DNA of 64,000 bases from Cordilura impudica (taxonomy: Eukaryota; Arthropoda; Insecta; Diptera; Scathophagidae), in NCBI GenBank assembly GCA_963682025.1, contig OY821517.1, positions 51,222,662 through 51,286,661 of the forward strand. Direction: 5' to 3'. Positions within the stretch are counted from its first letter, which is position 1. Every line of letters begins with the position of its first letter. Both the position numbers and the translations under genes were made by a program. The notes under the pieces were generated by a model. That model did no database searches. It worked only from the letters and a program-made list of their open reading frames with translations, and had not been told where the DNA came from. Of the stretch, positions 23,616 to 35,559 are shown one piece after another.

Positions 23616-24754
23616 TACGAGTTCTTCGACGTATACGCAATAATTTTATTAAATTTTAGTATTAATCATATGGTCTTAAAGAATCAGTCAGTGATGAGCG
23701 TAACTATATTTTAAGATTTTAATATTATTCTTCCTACCGCTGAAGGTCAAGTTGGCATGTGCATTAACAGTTTCACACACTCTGAGACGATTAAGTTTTA
23801 ATATCAACTACAGCTAAGTACTGCTTAAGAAAGTCGTACATAAACTTGACACACACTTAATGCAGGTACTGAAATGTATTTCTTACATTATACAATATGC
23901 GAGTAGATGCATACAAATGCAACACATCCGGTTGCATGTGGTTCAAAATTATGCGATTGTTAGTTAAGTGTTGTTTTCATTCCAAATGTTAAACTATGCA
24001 ACTATTGCACACTTTGTTGCGAATATTTTATGAAGTCTTTTAACGAATCTTAATAATGCATATTTACATTTGAATGCACATTTAATAATACAAATGTACA
24101 TTAAATGTTGATACGCGAATGAAGATGCGAAAATATAATTTGTAATACAAACATAGTCTTCGTTTGTAAAGTTCAGAGAAGAAATTCTAAAGAATATTTT
24201 TAAAGCAAAGGACAGGAAATTGAAAAACGATACTTAGTAATATTGATGAAAAGGCAACATAAATATTCGATCATGAAGAATAACGTGTAGTAGCACTATA
24301 AGACAATTTTATAAGAATATGACAAGGTAAAATTTGTTTTCATATACACTAAATACTACCCAGCATCAAGAGTAGAAATATTTTTAAATAATTCATGGCT
24401 TTCAAAGAAGACGCTTTTAAAACAACTTGAAAAGATTGCAATACAAAATTTATGATGAAAAAACGTTTCTGACAAATCTATTTAATATAAATGGAAATTG
24501 AAATTAATCAAATTAATATTTGGAATAAGAAATTTATATTGAAAATGAAACTAATTGAAAAATTCAAAGAAAAAAAATTTTATAAAAATTTATAACTGAT
24601 TGAAAGAGAAGAACAGATTTTGTCTATATAGAAGTTTATATTGGGAAGAGAAAAGTAAATGTTAAAGGTAATTAAAAGCTTAAGAAAACAATTACTAAAT
24701 GAATTTCGGATCGATTAGGCAAAAATTCCTGTTGTATTAACAGTACGTGTATTA
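23616..24754. other. No gene recognised
   Basis: Unique AT-rich sequence after the minisatellite. A conserved-looking run with several ATTTACAT/TGCATACAAATG words lies around 23860-24120, but no gene or repeat class could be supported. Confidence 0.45.
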
Positions 24755-25218
24755 TCTATAATGTTAGTAGGTGAGGCAATTTTTTGTGACCGATGATTTG
24801 TTAAACAGTTTTCTCCCGATTTTAACCAAACATATCTTATTTGAAAGGTATTTCCCTTAAGCTGCCCACCAGATTTACAGATTTGCTCCATCTGGAACAT
24901 TTTTTGAGAGTAAAATGATTTTAAAGTTGCTACTAACACATACATAAAATTATACAATGCTATGTGTGTGTTTATTTAATTTGTTAATGTGTTTGTGAGT
25001 TTGGTTTCTTCATTCACAGTAATAATTGCGTAGAATTGAAAAATTATTTTGGACATAAACCAATAATTGGACATAAACCAGTGACGACAATAATCGACAT
25101 TTAAAAAGTTTTGAATTGTAAATTGGCTAAAATTGATTACCATACCTTTATTAAATTAAATTAAAATATAAAATTTCCTAGAATTTGCACTCGAATTTCG
25201 ACGACTGGAATCTGCTAG
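24755..25218 (+). mobile_element. Non-autonomous Helitron, family 1 copy 1
   Basis: Starts A|TCTATAATGTTAGTAGG and ends CTGCTAG|T. Near the 3' end lies CTCGAATTTCGA, which forms the terminal hairpin about a dozen bases before CTAG. The 5' TC, 3' CTAG, hairpin and insertion between A and T are the Helitron hallmarks. This is the most diverged copy of the family (five further copies share TATTAATAGGCTAGGCGATT). Confidence 0.75.
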
Positions 25219-26377
25219 TCATAATAGAAAATTCATAGCTATTTTAAAAATTTTTTTGATACATTTGAAAATACAGTAGTTAAATTTGAGAATAATTTTC
25301 ATTTATTAACTAATACATTTTCTATTAAGAAGCTGCAATTTATCATGATATCCTAAGCACCAGGATCCATAAAAGAAAACTTTCAAGCTTTATGTTAAAT
25401 TCAATTTTAAAAAATGGCATATATTCTTCATATTGGATTTTCATTTTATTTTCTGTGTAGTATCCTTATTTTGTAAGATACTTATTTTTTTATATCTGCT
25501 CATACTCTGTTGCTGCTAACACTATTTGAGACACGTTTCATTGTCTTGCTTACTTCTTTGGCTTCTATCGTTAAACCACAAATCACAAAAGTGATGCCGA
25601 TAGTAAGAGCAGACATATGAGACAGATATTGAAAATGGTTGAATTGTATTTATTTGTTTTGGATTGTTGTTATGCAATATGAGTGTATTATTTCTCAGGC
25701 ACGTTCGTGATTTATGGAACTACCAAAATATTCATCAAGTTACACAAATGGTTTGCTAATCCAACAGGAATTTTTTCTTCCTAAAAAAAGAGCTAATAAA
25801 ATATCATGTACTATGCTGTGTAGAATTATTACTTCTACTGTTGGTGCAAGTGCTAGGAAAGTCATAAATAAGAATGAATGGCTGAAGTTGAATACAATAT
25901 ACATACTAATAGGTTTTTATGTGTATTTCTCAAGTTTTTGTTTGCACCAAGCACGAACATGAATATTCAATAGTTTGAATTATGAGAACAAATTTCAAAG
26001 GTATGAATTTTTAATATTATTTATTAAATGGATGGGTTTGTGTTATATATGCCAAGAAATCCCCGTCAGGTGTTTTGAAAAAAAATACAAAAAACTTAAA
26101 TTCCAACTGTCAGGAATGGCTCCTACAACAATAGAAAGCTTAAAACCAAAACAAATAAAATCTAAAAAAGTAAGCACAAACCAAACTTCACTTTACTGTA
26201 ATTAATTTTGTAGCGTGCGGATAAAAAAAAAAGCCATATCTGATGTTAGTTTTATATGTCCAAAGATGGGCCGATCATGACCATATCAGCTTTATGTGGT
26301 CCTACACGGTTTATTTTCAGACTACTGCCAAGTGAGTATAATACACATACATATATGAACAAAATTTTATCGATACA
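25219..26377. other. No gene recognised
   Basis: Two short open frames (25714-25962 and 25975-26205) show no recognisable domain. Around 26238-26290 a short piece resembles the mini-me repeat (GGGCCGATCATGACCA). Otherwise unassigned. Confidence 0.45.
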
Positions 26378-26760
26378 TCTATTATATTAATAGGCTAGGC
26401 GATTTCTTGTGACCGATGCTTTGTTCTACCGTTTTATACCGATTATGACCAATCATATATTATTTGAAAGGTATTTCTTTTGAGCGGTTTTGCAGATTTA
26501 CAGATTTTTAAATTTTTTCCTTTATTTTGAGTAAATTGCATTTAAAGTTGCTACTAACACATACATAAAATTGTACAATGCTATGTGTGTGTTTATTAAA
26601 CTTGTTAATGTGTATGTAATAAAAATGAGTTTGTTTTTTTGTGTTGATTTGTGAACTGGATATAATTGATTAGCATACATTTAGGGTCTTTATTTAATGA
26701 GAAAAAAAAGTAAAATATCCTAGAATTTGCACTCGAATTTCGAGGGCTGGAATCTTTTAG
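26378..26760 (+). mobile_element. Non-autonomous Helitron, family 1 copy 2
   Basis: A|TCTATTATATTAATAGG at the left, hairpin CTCGAATTTCGAG and end TTTTAG|T at the right (CTAG mutated to TTAG). 383 bp. It includes the shared core word GTTGCTACTAACACATACAT. It is non-coding; a helper Rep/helicase would be needed for movement. Confidence 0.85.
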
Positions 26761-27049
26761 TATGGACTTTCTTAGTAACAAGATTTGGATGCGCTACACC
26801 GCCTAATTTTTTGAGATTCGAAAAAAAATATACGAGCCAAAAATTGCGGATAGGACGAGGGCTCCTCATCGAGCACAAAGTGAGGCATAAGAGAAAAAAA
26901 TATACAAAAAAAACTCCAGAACTGCCACATAGTCATTCCTAGAAAGATATAAATTACGACCAATTTCCCTTAATTTTTCCTCGCCGACATTTATCTCGAA
27001 CACACCTACCCGCTAACTCCCTATCTTAAGAGAGATCACATACAAAGAC
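26761..27049. other. Unassigned spacer
   Basis: No gene, hairpin or repeat recognised between a Helitron and a partial mini-me copy. Confidence 0.45.
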
Positions 27050-27380
27050 TAGAGCTGCTTCCCGATCTTCCTTTAAATCTATCAAAAATCAAAAATATTG
27101 CACGGATTTTTTTTGCAAATTTGGTGTATACAAACCAAAGTGACTTTACCAAATATGGTCAGGAGCCGTCCATTTTTCGAACTAGTTCCCATATAAATAT
27201 AGCACCCGATATGAACTTTTTCATATCTGCAGGCAAAAAAATTTATAACAATGCCACTTTAATTTGGTTTATGCTTATTTTCTATATCCAATTAGTTGGA
27301 CCGAAGAGATAGGATCTCTAAGCCATGGTATAGGGTACCGTATAGTCGGTCTAGACGGACTACAATTTTCTTACTTGTTT
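27050..27380 (+). mobile_element. Partial mini-me-like repeat (3' part)
   Basis: Matches the last 330 bp of the full copies (for example 31270-31610), from GAGCTGCTTCCCGATCTTCC to TTTTCTTACTTGTTT, with substitutions. It retains the palindromic AGTCGGTCTAGAC near its end. The (GTCC)n part is missing. Confidence 0.85.
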
Positions 27381-27623
27381 GCATTTAAGCTATTTTTGCG
27401 GTCATCACTGGATTTATTCAAATAATATAGACTATCCAGTACAAATATTCATAAAATTTTCAGGTAAATAATATTCGCTGGAAGAGCCAAAATTTTTTGG
27501 ACGTTTAGGTTTGTTTGGAAAACAGCTAAACCTCTTTACTTTCCCTATCCTTAACATATATTTTTAAATTATTTAAGCAACACTGATATACCAACGCTTT
27601 GTATTGAAAAATTCATTCAGTTT

Positions 27624-27863
27624 TTGATGTGTAAACATCTATACGCGCAGGGGGGTAAATTTCTATTTCACAATACAATCACAAAAACAGCGTAACTTAT
27701 ATCGGTGTGAGCTGAAGGAGATAACGCTGTGTGACTTATGATTGTATTGGTGAAAAAATATTTTCAGGAGAAACTGTTCATGGGCAATTACCCAATGCAT
27801 TCGAAATTGGAATTGTGGTAGGAGAGACAAACCTAAGTAACTCGTGTTTTTAACACTTTTTTT
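27624..27863 (+). mobile_element. Helentron/HINE-like element copy 1 (5' end of a longer subfamily)
   Basis: Begins T|TGATGTGTAAACATCTATAC, then CGCGCAGGGGGGTAAATTT, the shared 5' end of the family. After about 130 bp it departs from the minisatellite copies and matches only copy 4 (50678-50927), up to GTTTTTAACAC and a T run, where the two diverge. On the minus strand both copies keep an open frame reading SYLGLSLL, QFQFRMHWVIAHEQFLLKI. It could be a piece of a longer, perhaps coding, relative. The protein was not recognised. Confidence 0.7.
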
Positions 27864-28279
27864 TATTGTTTGTAACATTCTATTTTAATAAATTTCACTT
27901 TTATTGTTTTTATATTTAATTAATAAACACAATAACTATCGCTTGCTACCACTCAAAAAATCTCACAAATCTCACAAAATCATACAAATTTATACAAACA
28001 TCTGATTTCGAGTTGCCAACTTCAAAAAATAAAACAGATGTTAACTTTGTAGCCAGATTGTTAAACCAGGGATACCAGAGCTTTCAAATGAAGTGAACTG
28101 CTGAAAATAGTATAGAACAATTCGTAAATTTAAATTAAATTTTTTTTATAATATTTTAGATTCTGGTTAATGTTTGCAAAAATTAATTATGCCTATATGA
28201 TTATATTGTGTTTTATTTAAAAACTATTTTTTCTTCATATAGAAAATTGAATAGTTTAGATTTCTTCTAATAATTTAAA
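27864..28279. other. No gene recognised
   Basis: AT-rich unique spacer of about 0.4 kb. Confidence 0.45.
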
Positions 28280-28658
28280 CAAGCAGATTCCAGCCCTCGA
28301 AATTCGAATGCAAATTCTAGGAAATTTTATTTTTTCATTAAATGAAGACCCTAAAGGTATGCTAATCAATTAAAGCCAATTCACAAATCAACACAAAAAA
28401 AAAACAAACTCATTTTTATTACAAACACATTAACAAATTTAATAAACACACACATAGCATTGTATAATTTTATGTATGTGTTAGTAGCAAATATAAATGC
28501 AATTTACTCAAAATAAAGGAAAAAATTTAAAAATCTGTAAATCTGCAAAAGGCTAAAAAGAAATACCTTTCAAATAATATAGTTTGATCAAAATCGGGCT
28601 AAAACGGTGGAAGAAACCATCGGTCACAAGAAATCGCCTAGCCTATTAATATTATAGA
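28280..28658 (-). mobile_element. Non-autonomous Helitron, family 1 copy 3
   Basis: Inverse orientation. The 5' end TCTATAATATTAATAGGC lies at 28658, and the 3' hairpin and end (CTCGAAATTCGA... CTTG|T, with CTAG mutated to CTTG) at 28280. 379 bp. Its 5' end abuts the next Helentron-like element with only about 7 bp between. Confidence 0.85.
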
Positions 28659-28663
28659 ATATT

Positions 28664-29900
28664 TTTGATGTGTAAACATCTATACGCGCAGGGGGGTAAA
28701 TTTGTATTTCACAATACAATCGCAAAAACAGCGTAACACATCAGTGTGAGCTGAAGTGTAAATCGGTGTGACTTTATCTGATTATATTTGTGAAAAAATT
28801 ATGATATGTTCTTTTCTAAACATTTTCCAATTGTCTTTCAAAAAACATCAATTGTATTTCAGAAAACATCAATTGTATTTCAGAAACCATCAATATAATT
28901 TCAGAAAACATCAATTGAATTTCAGAAAACATCAATAGAATTTCAGAAAACATCAGTTGAATTTCAGAAAACATAAACAGAATTTCAGAAAACATCAATA
29001 TAATTTCAGAAAACATCATTTGAGTTTCAGAAAACATCAATTGAATTTCAGAAAGCATCAATAGAATTTCAGAAAACATCAATTGTATTTCAGAAACCAT
29101 CAATATAATTTCAGAAAACATCATTTGAATTTCAGAAAACATAAATTGAATTTCAGAAAACATCAATATAATTTCAGAAAACATCATTCGATCAATTGTA
29201 TTTCAGAAACCATCAATATAATTTCAGAAAACATCATTTGAATGCAGAAAACATAAATAGAATTTCAGAAAACATCTGTAAAATTTCAGAAAACATCAAT
29301 TGAATTTCAGAAAACATAAATAGAATTTCAAAAAACATCATTTCAGAAAACATAAATAGAATTTCAGAAAACATCAATATAATTTCAGAAAACATCATTC
29401 GAGTTTCAGAAAACATCAATTGAATTTCAGAAAACATCAATAGAATTTCAGAAAACATCAATATAATTTCAGAAAACATCATTCGAGTTTCAGAAAACAT
29501 CATTTGAATTTCAGAAAACATAAATAGAATTTCAGAAAACATCAATATAATTTCAGAAAACATCATTCGAGTTTCAGAAAACGTCAATTGAATTTCAGAA
29601 AACATCAATAGAATTTCAGAAAACATCAATTGTATTTCAGAAAACATCAATTGTATTTCAGAAAACATCATTTGAATTTCAGAAAACATAAATAGAATTT
29701 CAGAAAACATCAATAGAATTTCAGAAAAAATCAATTGTATTTCAGAAAACATCAATTGTATTTCAGAAAACATCAATTAAATTTCAGAAAACAGCATAAT
29801 CGACTTATTTTTTATTCACTGGAAAATATGATGTTGATGTTTTCTTTAATTATTAGATGTTTACACATCTCCCTTGTGATCGGACTCACATGATTTTTTT
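28664..29900 (+). mobile_element. Helentron/HINE-like element copy 2, with minisatellite core
   Basis: The left end has GATGTGTAAACATCTA, CGCGCAGGGGGG and about 150 bp of conserved 5' block. The core is a 21-bp minisatellite. The right end has the inverse, TAGATGTTTACACATC (exact, 16 bp), then CCCTTGTGATCGGACTCACA, whose TGTGA...TCACA can form a 3' hairpin, then a T run. Subterminal inverted repeats, a central tandem array, a 3' hairpin and T-rich target match Helentron-associated elements (HINE/DINE-1 type). It is non-coding. Confidence 0.78.
28830..29805. repeat. 21-bp minisatellite (unit ATTTCAGAAAACATCAATAG/A), array 1
   Basis: About 45 units with variants (AATAGA, AATTGA, AATTGT, AATATA, ATTCGAG before TTTCAG). 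Because 21 is a multiple of three, the minus strand stays open for long stretches as a heptapeptide repeat like MFSEIQL. This is a by-product of the period: the frame breaks at indels near 29190-29235. Confidence 0.93.
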
Positions 29901-30833
29901 TGTTTTGGCTTTTGCTGATGTTGCATCTAACCGCATGTCACCAAACGCAGCTGATGTTTTTTTTAATCCATCGGCCATATTTTTTTATAAATAATCTGGA
30001 TTAAGTTGAATTTATAGTATATGTTTTTTTTTTTTCTTTAAAATATACATAAATGTGATATTGCACATACAAGTAAATTCAAATATTTCAGTCAAAAATA
30101 TATCTTCTCACTTTTTATTTACAAAAAAGGATGCATCGAATTATATGATCTAAGATAACACTGTTCAACAAATGAATACTTTTGGAAATGATGTGACACC
30201 GGAAAAGTATAACTAAAAGCGGTAAATATTTCACAAGCAGAAATGGGGGTTGGTTTTCCAAGAATTGTGGAACCAAAAATCAAGCTATGGCTACCAAAAA
30301 AAAGAAAAATAAAACACAGAAAAATTGGGTTTTTATAAAAAATTATACAAGTAAATTATATGTTACTTTCCTTTTTCTTTTAATACGATGATCTTTTAGG
30401 TTGAAGAGTCAAAAAACGATAAAAAAAAAACGAGTACAATATCGCGATTAAAAAAAATATATTACAAAATGACAGGAAAATGTCAGATCTCTGTTCGCAT
30501 GATACGCCAGGACATTTTTCTTGCAACAAAATTTAAAGACTACAAAAGAATTTTAAAATACAGTTCATATTTTTTTCATCAAACCATCAATTTTATTCAG
30601 AAATAAGCAAATTATTGATTATTTAATTGTTTTACTTTTGCTTTGAAATTAAAAAAAAAACGCATAAAAACCGACTCAGCGATTCCCCCTTATTGCAAGT
30701 ACACTTATCATGTCTCTGCTCATTTTTGGCTGTTGAACTGTGTAATCAATTGTACATTTGGTTTCCTTTTCAAATTTTTTAAAAGCACTTAACAGTAGTT
30801 CCTGTAACTGTAATGTGTTGCATAAATTATGTA
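29901..30833. other. No gene recognised
   Basis: 0.93 kb of unique AT-rich DNA. No repeat partner was found in the window. Confidence 0.5.
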
Positions 30834-31610
30834 TTTATACCCTATACCACTATGTGGTTTGGGTATAATGACTTTGTGCTGCTGTTTGTAACAACCAAAA
30901 ATATTTGACCTAGACCCATCTTTAATTATACCGATCGAATCAGAATCACTTTCTGAGTTATTTAACAATGTCCGTCCGTCCGTCCGTCTGTGTGTCCATG
31001 TAAAGCTTGTAATCAAACTGCAGGTCGCAAATATGAATATATTTTGATGAAATTTGGTATATAAGCTTTTGTCGGCCATGGGATGAACGCTATTGAAATT
31101 GGTGAGAATCGGTCCATGTTCAGACCTAGCCCCCATACAAATTACCCATATGAAATCGACATAAATTGCCATAAGATCCAAATTGTCATATAGATATTAC
31201 TCAAATTGGGTTTGTATGCGTTCATTACATCCACTAATGAGTAGTCCAAAAATGATCCCTTTGACCCCATATAGAGCTGCTTCCCGATCTTCAGTTAAAT
31301 CTATTAAAAAACAAAAATATTGCACTGATTCTTCTCAAATTTTGTTTGTACATATTTTTGCAAAATACAAGAGACCTTACCAAACATGATCAGGATCGGT
31401 CCATTTTTGGACCTAGTCCCTTTATAGATATAGCATCTGATACGAACTTTTTCATATCTGCAGCCAAAAAAATTAATAAAAATCGCACTCAAATTTGGTT
31501 TATGCTTATTTTCTATATCGAAGTAGTTGGACCGAAAGATAAGGTCTCTAAACCATGGTATAGGGTATCATATAGTCGGTGTAGACCGACTATAATTTTC
31601 TTACTTGTTT
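30834..31610 (+). mobile_element. mini-me-like repeat, full copy A
   Basis: About 780 bp, from TATACCCTATACCACTATGT to AATTTTCTTACTTGTTT. It holds a (GTCC)n/(GTCT) microsatellite near 30970, and near its right end a palindrome (AGTCGGTGTAGACCGACT here). The (GTCY)n block beside a conserved core is the hallmark of dipteran mini-me elements. Open frames within it recur in every copy but look like by-products. Confidence 0.88.
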
Positions 31611-31936
31611 TTCCTTTAAGCAAAGGTAAACAAACAACTTTACTTTTAATCATCGTGCAATTCCTTCAAAAAAAAAACCAGTAAATTATAAAATAAAATA
31701 ATCATATAAAAAAAAATAACATAACAGATTTTTTAACAACTGTTTTAAACAAATAATGGCTGCATTTCAATTTTATTTACAACAACTTTTTTTTACCAAT
31801 TTACTACACAAATATCGACAATAAAAAGCGAAGAAAAGACAGTTTTAGAACTTAAACTTTGTAAATCGCACATATTGTTTTAACCAAAAAAAAAAAATGT
31901 TGGATTACTTCGAAGCAAATTCCAATATATAAATAT
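31611..31936. other. Spacer between two inverted mini-me copies
   Basis: About 325 bp of AT-rich sequence with no recognised content, between copies A and B, which face each other as inverted repeats. Confidence 0.5.
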
Positions 31937-32725
31937 AAACAAGTCAGAAAATTATAGTCGGTCTAGACCGACTATATGATACCCTATACCATGCGTTTAG
32001 AAACCGTATCTCCTAGACCCAACTAACTGGACATAGAAAATAAGCAAAAACCAAATTTGAGTGGGATTTTTATTAATTTTTTTGGCAGCAGATATGAAAA
32101 AGTTCATATCGGATGATATATCTATATGGCGACTAGGTCCAAAAATGGACCGATCCTGACCATGGTTTGTAAAGTCTCTTGTATTTTGCGAAAATATATA
32201 CAAACAAAATTTGAGAAGAATCAGTGCAATATTTTTATTTTTTAATAGATTTAAATGAAGATCGGGAAGCAGCTCTATATTGGGCCAAAGGGATCATTTT
32301 TGGACTACTCATTAATGGATGTAATGAACGCATACAAACCCAATTTGAGTAAGATCTATATGACAATTTGGATCTTATGGCAATTTATGTCGATTTCATA
32401 GGGGTCATTTGTATGGGGGCTAGGTCTGAACATGGACCGATTCTCACCAATTTCAATAGCGTTCATCCCATGGCCGATAAAATCTTATATACCAAATTTC
32501 ATCAAAATACATTCATATTTGCGACCTGCAGTTTGATTACAAGCTTTACATGCACACACAGACGGACGGACGGACGGACGGACGGACATTGTTAAATCAA
32601 CTCAGAAAGTGATTCTGATTCGATCGGTATAATTAAAGATGGGTCTAGGTCAAATATTTTTGGTTGTTACAAACAGCAGCACAAAGTCATTATACCCAAA
32701 CCACATAGTGGTATAGGGTATAAAA
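31937..32725 (-). mobile_element. mini-me-like repeat, full copy B
   Basis: Inverse of copy A. The GGTCTAGACC palindrome lies near 31965 and the (GGAC)n tract near 32565-32586. It ends in GGTATAGGGTATAAAAA. Together with copy A it forms ~780-bp inverted repeats around a 325-bp spacer. Confidence 0.9.
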
Positions 32726-33311
32726 AGTTCGGAGATAAAAATTTATTGCTATTTTTAAAAGAAAATTTAGTTTAACTAAAAAAAAAAAAAGCTAAATCAA
32801 TCCATAAATAGGCATTAAAAAAGCAAAAGTAAAAGAATTGCAATGATTTTCTTGTTTCCAGTTGAAATCTTGTTGCATTTGATTGCATAGATTGTACTTT
32901 GTAGCAACTACACAAGAAATAAAGAAATTTATCACCAAACGAATAAAGTAGAAGTTCTTTATTTGCGATTTTTTTAGCAAGACTGCAGCTGTAGTAGTAT
33001 GAAAAGTTGCAACACACTTCAAAGGAGCACTTCAAAAACATGCAACTTCACTACTCTTTGTAAGTTTCAATGTCAAGCGGAAATGAAAAGGGTAATAAAC
33101 ACCAAAAGTGTTGGAATAACAAAACATCTGTGTCAGCAATTTGCACAGAAAATGTTGCATGAAAAATGTGCAAACCAAAAATAATTCAATTCTCAACATA
33201 ACCCAACTAAAAGAGACATTACTAAAATTCAGTGAAATAACCACAAGTCTTAGCCAGACCGAATCACCAATGAAATAAGTATTAGAATTAGAGGTAATGC
33301 AATAATACATA
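32726..33311. other. No gene recognised
   Basis: 0.6 kb. Overlapping short open frames occur on both strands, but none has a domain or a believable splice context. Confidence 0.45.
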
Positions 33312-33659
33312 CTAGCAGATTCCAGCCCTCGAATTTCGAGTGCAAATTCTTAGAAATTTTATTTTTTCATTAAATAAAGACCCTAAAGATATGCTAATCA
33401 ATTATAGCCAATTCACAAATCAACAGAAAAAACAAACTCATTTTTATTACAAACACATTAACAAATTTAATAAACACACACATAGCATTGCATAAGTGAA
33501 ATTTACTCAAACTAAAGGAAAAAATTAAAAAATTTTTAAATCTGCAAAACGGCTAAAAAGAAATACTTTTCAAATAATATACATTTGTTCAAAATCGGGA
33601 TAAAACGGTAGAACAAAACATCATTCACAAGAAAGCACCTAGCCTATTAATATTAAAGA
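33312..33659 (-). mobile_element. Non-autonomous Helitron, family 1 copy 4
   Basis: Minus orientation: A|TCTTTAATATTAATAGG at 33659, hairpin CTCGAAATTCGAG-type and CTAG|T at 33312. 348 bp. Slightly shortened in the middle compared with the other copies. Confidence 0.85.
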
Positions 33660-33860
33660 TTAAACAAAAAAATATTTCAAAATAGTTAAGATTTAAAGAA
33701 ATTATATAAATTTTGCACGATATAATGGAAAATTGGTGCAAATTCTGCATTTCCTTTAGAGCATTTCTGTATAGTGTTACATATCATTGAAAATAGCTTT
33801 AAAAACACATTAATACATTTTAAAAAAACAACATAAGTGCCATTTATAAATATATATATA

Positions 33861-34297
33861 CTAGTTGACCCGGTAAACTCTGTTACGCCTTAGAGGCAAC
33901 AAAAAACAGACTTTAGATTTTATTAAGTTAAATTTTTTATTAGGAAATACACATAAAAAAATTAAGTATTTTAATGATGCTTTATTGCTCATGTATTTTA
34001 GTGCATAGGTTGCACTTTTCAGTTAAGTACCTTGTGATGCAAAAGTAGTAATTTTTACACGTTCAATATTTCCGACATTACGTTCACTTATTTATAAGAC
34101 CACGGCTTAATTTTAGAAGGAAAATCTTAAAAAGTAAAAATAAACATTATTGCCACATGAACTAAAGTCGTTTTATGTCACGTCATACGGGAACGCGGTC
34201 GAACCGGATAAAAAGTATTTTATGTCCGCCTCCTGGTTTTAAGCTACCTCCCCACCAATTTTCAGCCAAGTCCGTTCTTGGCTATTATATATATAGA
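33861..34297 (-). mobile_element. Helitron, second family
   Basis: On the minus strand it begins A|TCTATATATATAATAGCC and ends GTTTACCGGGTCAACTAG|T. The 5' TC, 3' CTAG and A|T insertion fit a Helitron. The ACCGGGTCAACTAG end is of a kind I know from widespread insect interspersed repeats. 437 bp, non-coding. Confidence 0.7.
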
Positions 34298-34961
34298 TAT
34301 ATATATATTAGGGTGGCCCTTCATTAAATGGAGGGGAATAAAGTATTCGAATTTAAAGTCCCAACCCCCAGAAATATATGAATAGCAAAAAACTGAGAAA
34401 TACAAAGTTCTGGGTCAATCAAAAAAAATTTAGAGGTGCCTCAACGCGACTGAAAATTTCAAGTGTGTTTATTTGGGGAATTTTTGACTTTTTTTTTTCA
34501 GATTTTACGAAAACTTCGTTCTACAGATTTATTTGTTCGACAATTTGTTATATGAATCGATATCAGTACTAAATTATCTTCTCAAAAAGCTACATAACTT
34601 CAAAATCGAAGAAAAACTCGCTAAGCAATAACAAATGCCCCAGACCACTTTTGTGCAAACTCTAGTTCATGAAATGTGATGAACATTTTTTCAACTTTAA
34701 CACTTTGATTAGAGCATAATTTTCTTTTTTAAGCAGGAACTTTTTTTAAAAGTGCCTTTATTTTGAAAGTACATTTTGTAGAATAAGTAAATTATGAGAA
34801 ATTACTTATTTTTAGAAACGTAACTTTTTTGTAAAAGTTTTTTAAAGAACTGCCTTTTTTAAAAAACGTAAATTTAATATTTTGAAAATAATCGATCAGC
34901 CTTTTTGTTCCGATTTTATATATCGTACATCACTTGTTTAATTTAATTGCTTTGATAAATA
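34298..34961. other. Unassigned, with a short run of the GGTACTTTTT minisatellite
   Basis: The left part begins TTAGGGTGGCCCTTC, which looks like a repeat boundary without a visible partner. At about 34690-34890 there is a short degenerate stretch of the AAGAAAAGGTACTTTT-type array. No gene was recognised. Confidence 0.4.
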
Positions 34962-35314
34962 CTAGCAGCTTCGAGCCCTCGAAATTCGAGCGCAAATTCT
35001 AGGAAATTTTATTTTTTCATTAAATAAAGATCCTAAAAGTATGCTAATGAATTATAGCCAATTCAAAAATCAACAGAAAAAACAAACTCATTTTTATTAC
35101 AAACACATTCAAAAATTTAATAAACACACACATAGCATTGTATAACTTTATGTACGTGTTAGTAGCAACTTTAAATGCAATTTACTCAAAATAAAGGAAA
35201 AAATTTTAAAATCTGTAAATCTGCAAATCGGCTAAGAAGAAATACCTTTCAAATAATATACGATTGGTCAATTTCGGGATAAAACGGTAGAACAAAACAT
35301 CATTCACAAGAAAT
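34962..35314 (-). mobile_element. Non-autonomous Helitron, family 1 copy 5 (5' end lost)
   Basis: The 3' end CTAG|T lies at 34962 with the CTCGAAATTCGAG hairpin beside it. Homology runs to CATTCACAAGAAATTT at 35314, where the usual CGCCTAGCCTATTAATATTA is missing. Confidence 0.82.
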
Positions 35315-35369
35315 TTACACAAATTTAGGTTTTTTAAACTCTTTTGATTGAGTTAAGAATCTCCCTGTC

Positions 35370-35559
35370 TGTCAGTCGTGGGCAACCCCATTCCCCCTTA
35401 TCCAATTGATCTGAAACCTGGCCCATAGTCTTGTAGTAACTAAAGATTAATTTTGTGGTAGCCACGCACAGTCACGCCTGGTCACGCACAGTCACTGAGT
35501 GATCTAAATGTTATTTACCCTCATGCGATCGATCTGAAACTTGGTTGATATACATGCTG
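35370..35559. repeat. Tandem repeat (period ~127 bp), left of the piggyBac insertion
   Basis: A unit with GATCTGAAAC and CACGCACAGTCAC words occurs here about one and a half times, and the continuation is at 40383-40560. The units contain CCCCTTATCCAATTGATCTG, CCCTCATGCGATCGATCTG and CCCCTCATGGATCCAATGG at equivalent positions. The middle unit is cut in two by the piggyBac element. Confidence 0.8.

Noticed and set aside
28816..29776. Heptad-repeat frames of 123 and 180 codons
   Set aside because: They come from the 21-bp period of the minisatellite and are broken by indels. The same holds for 52176-53330.
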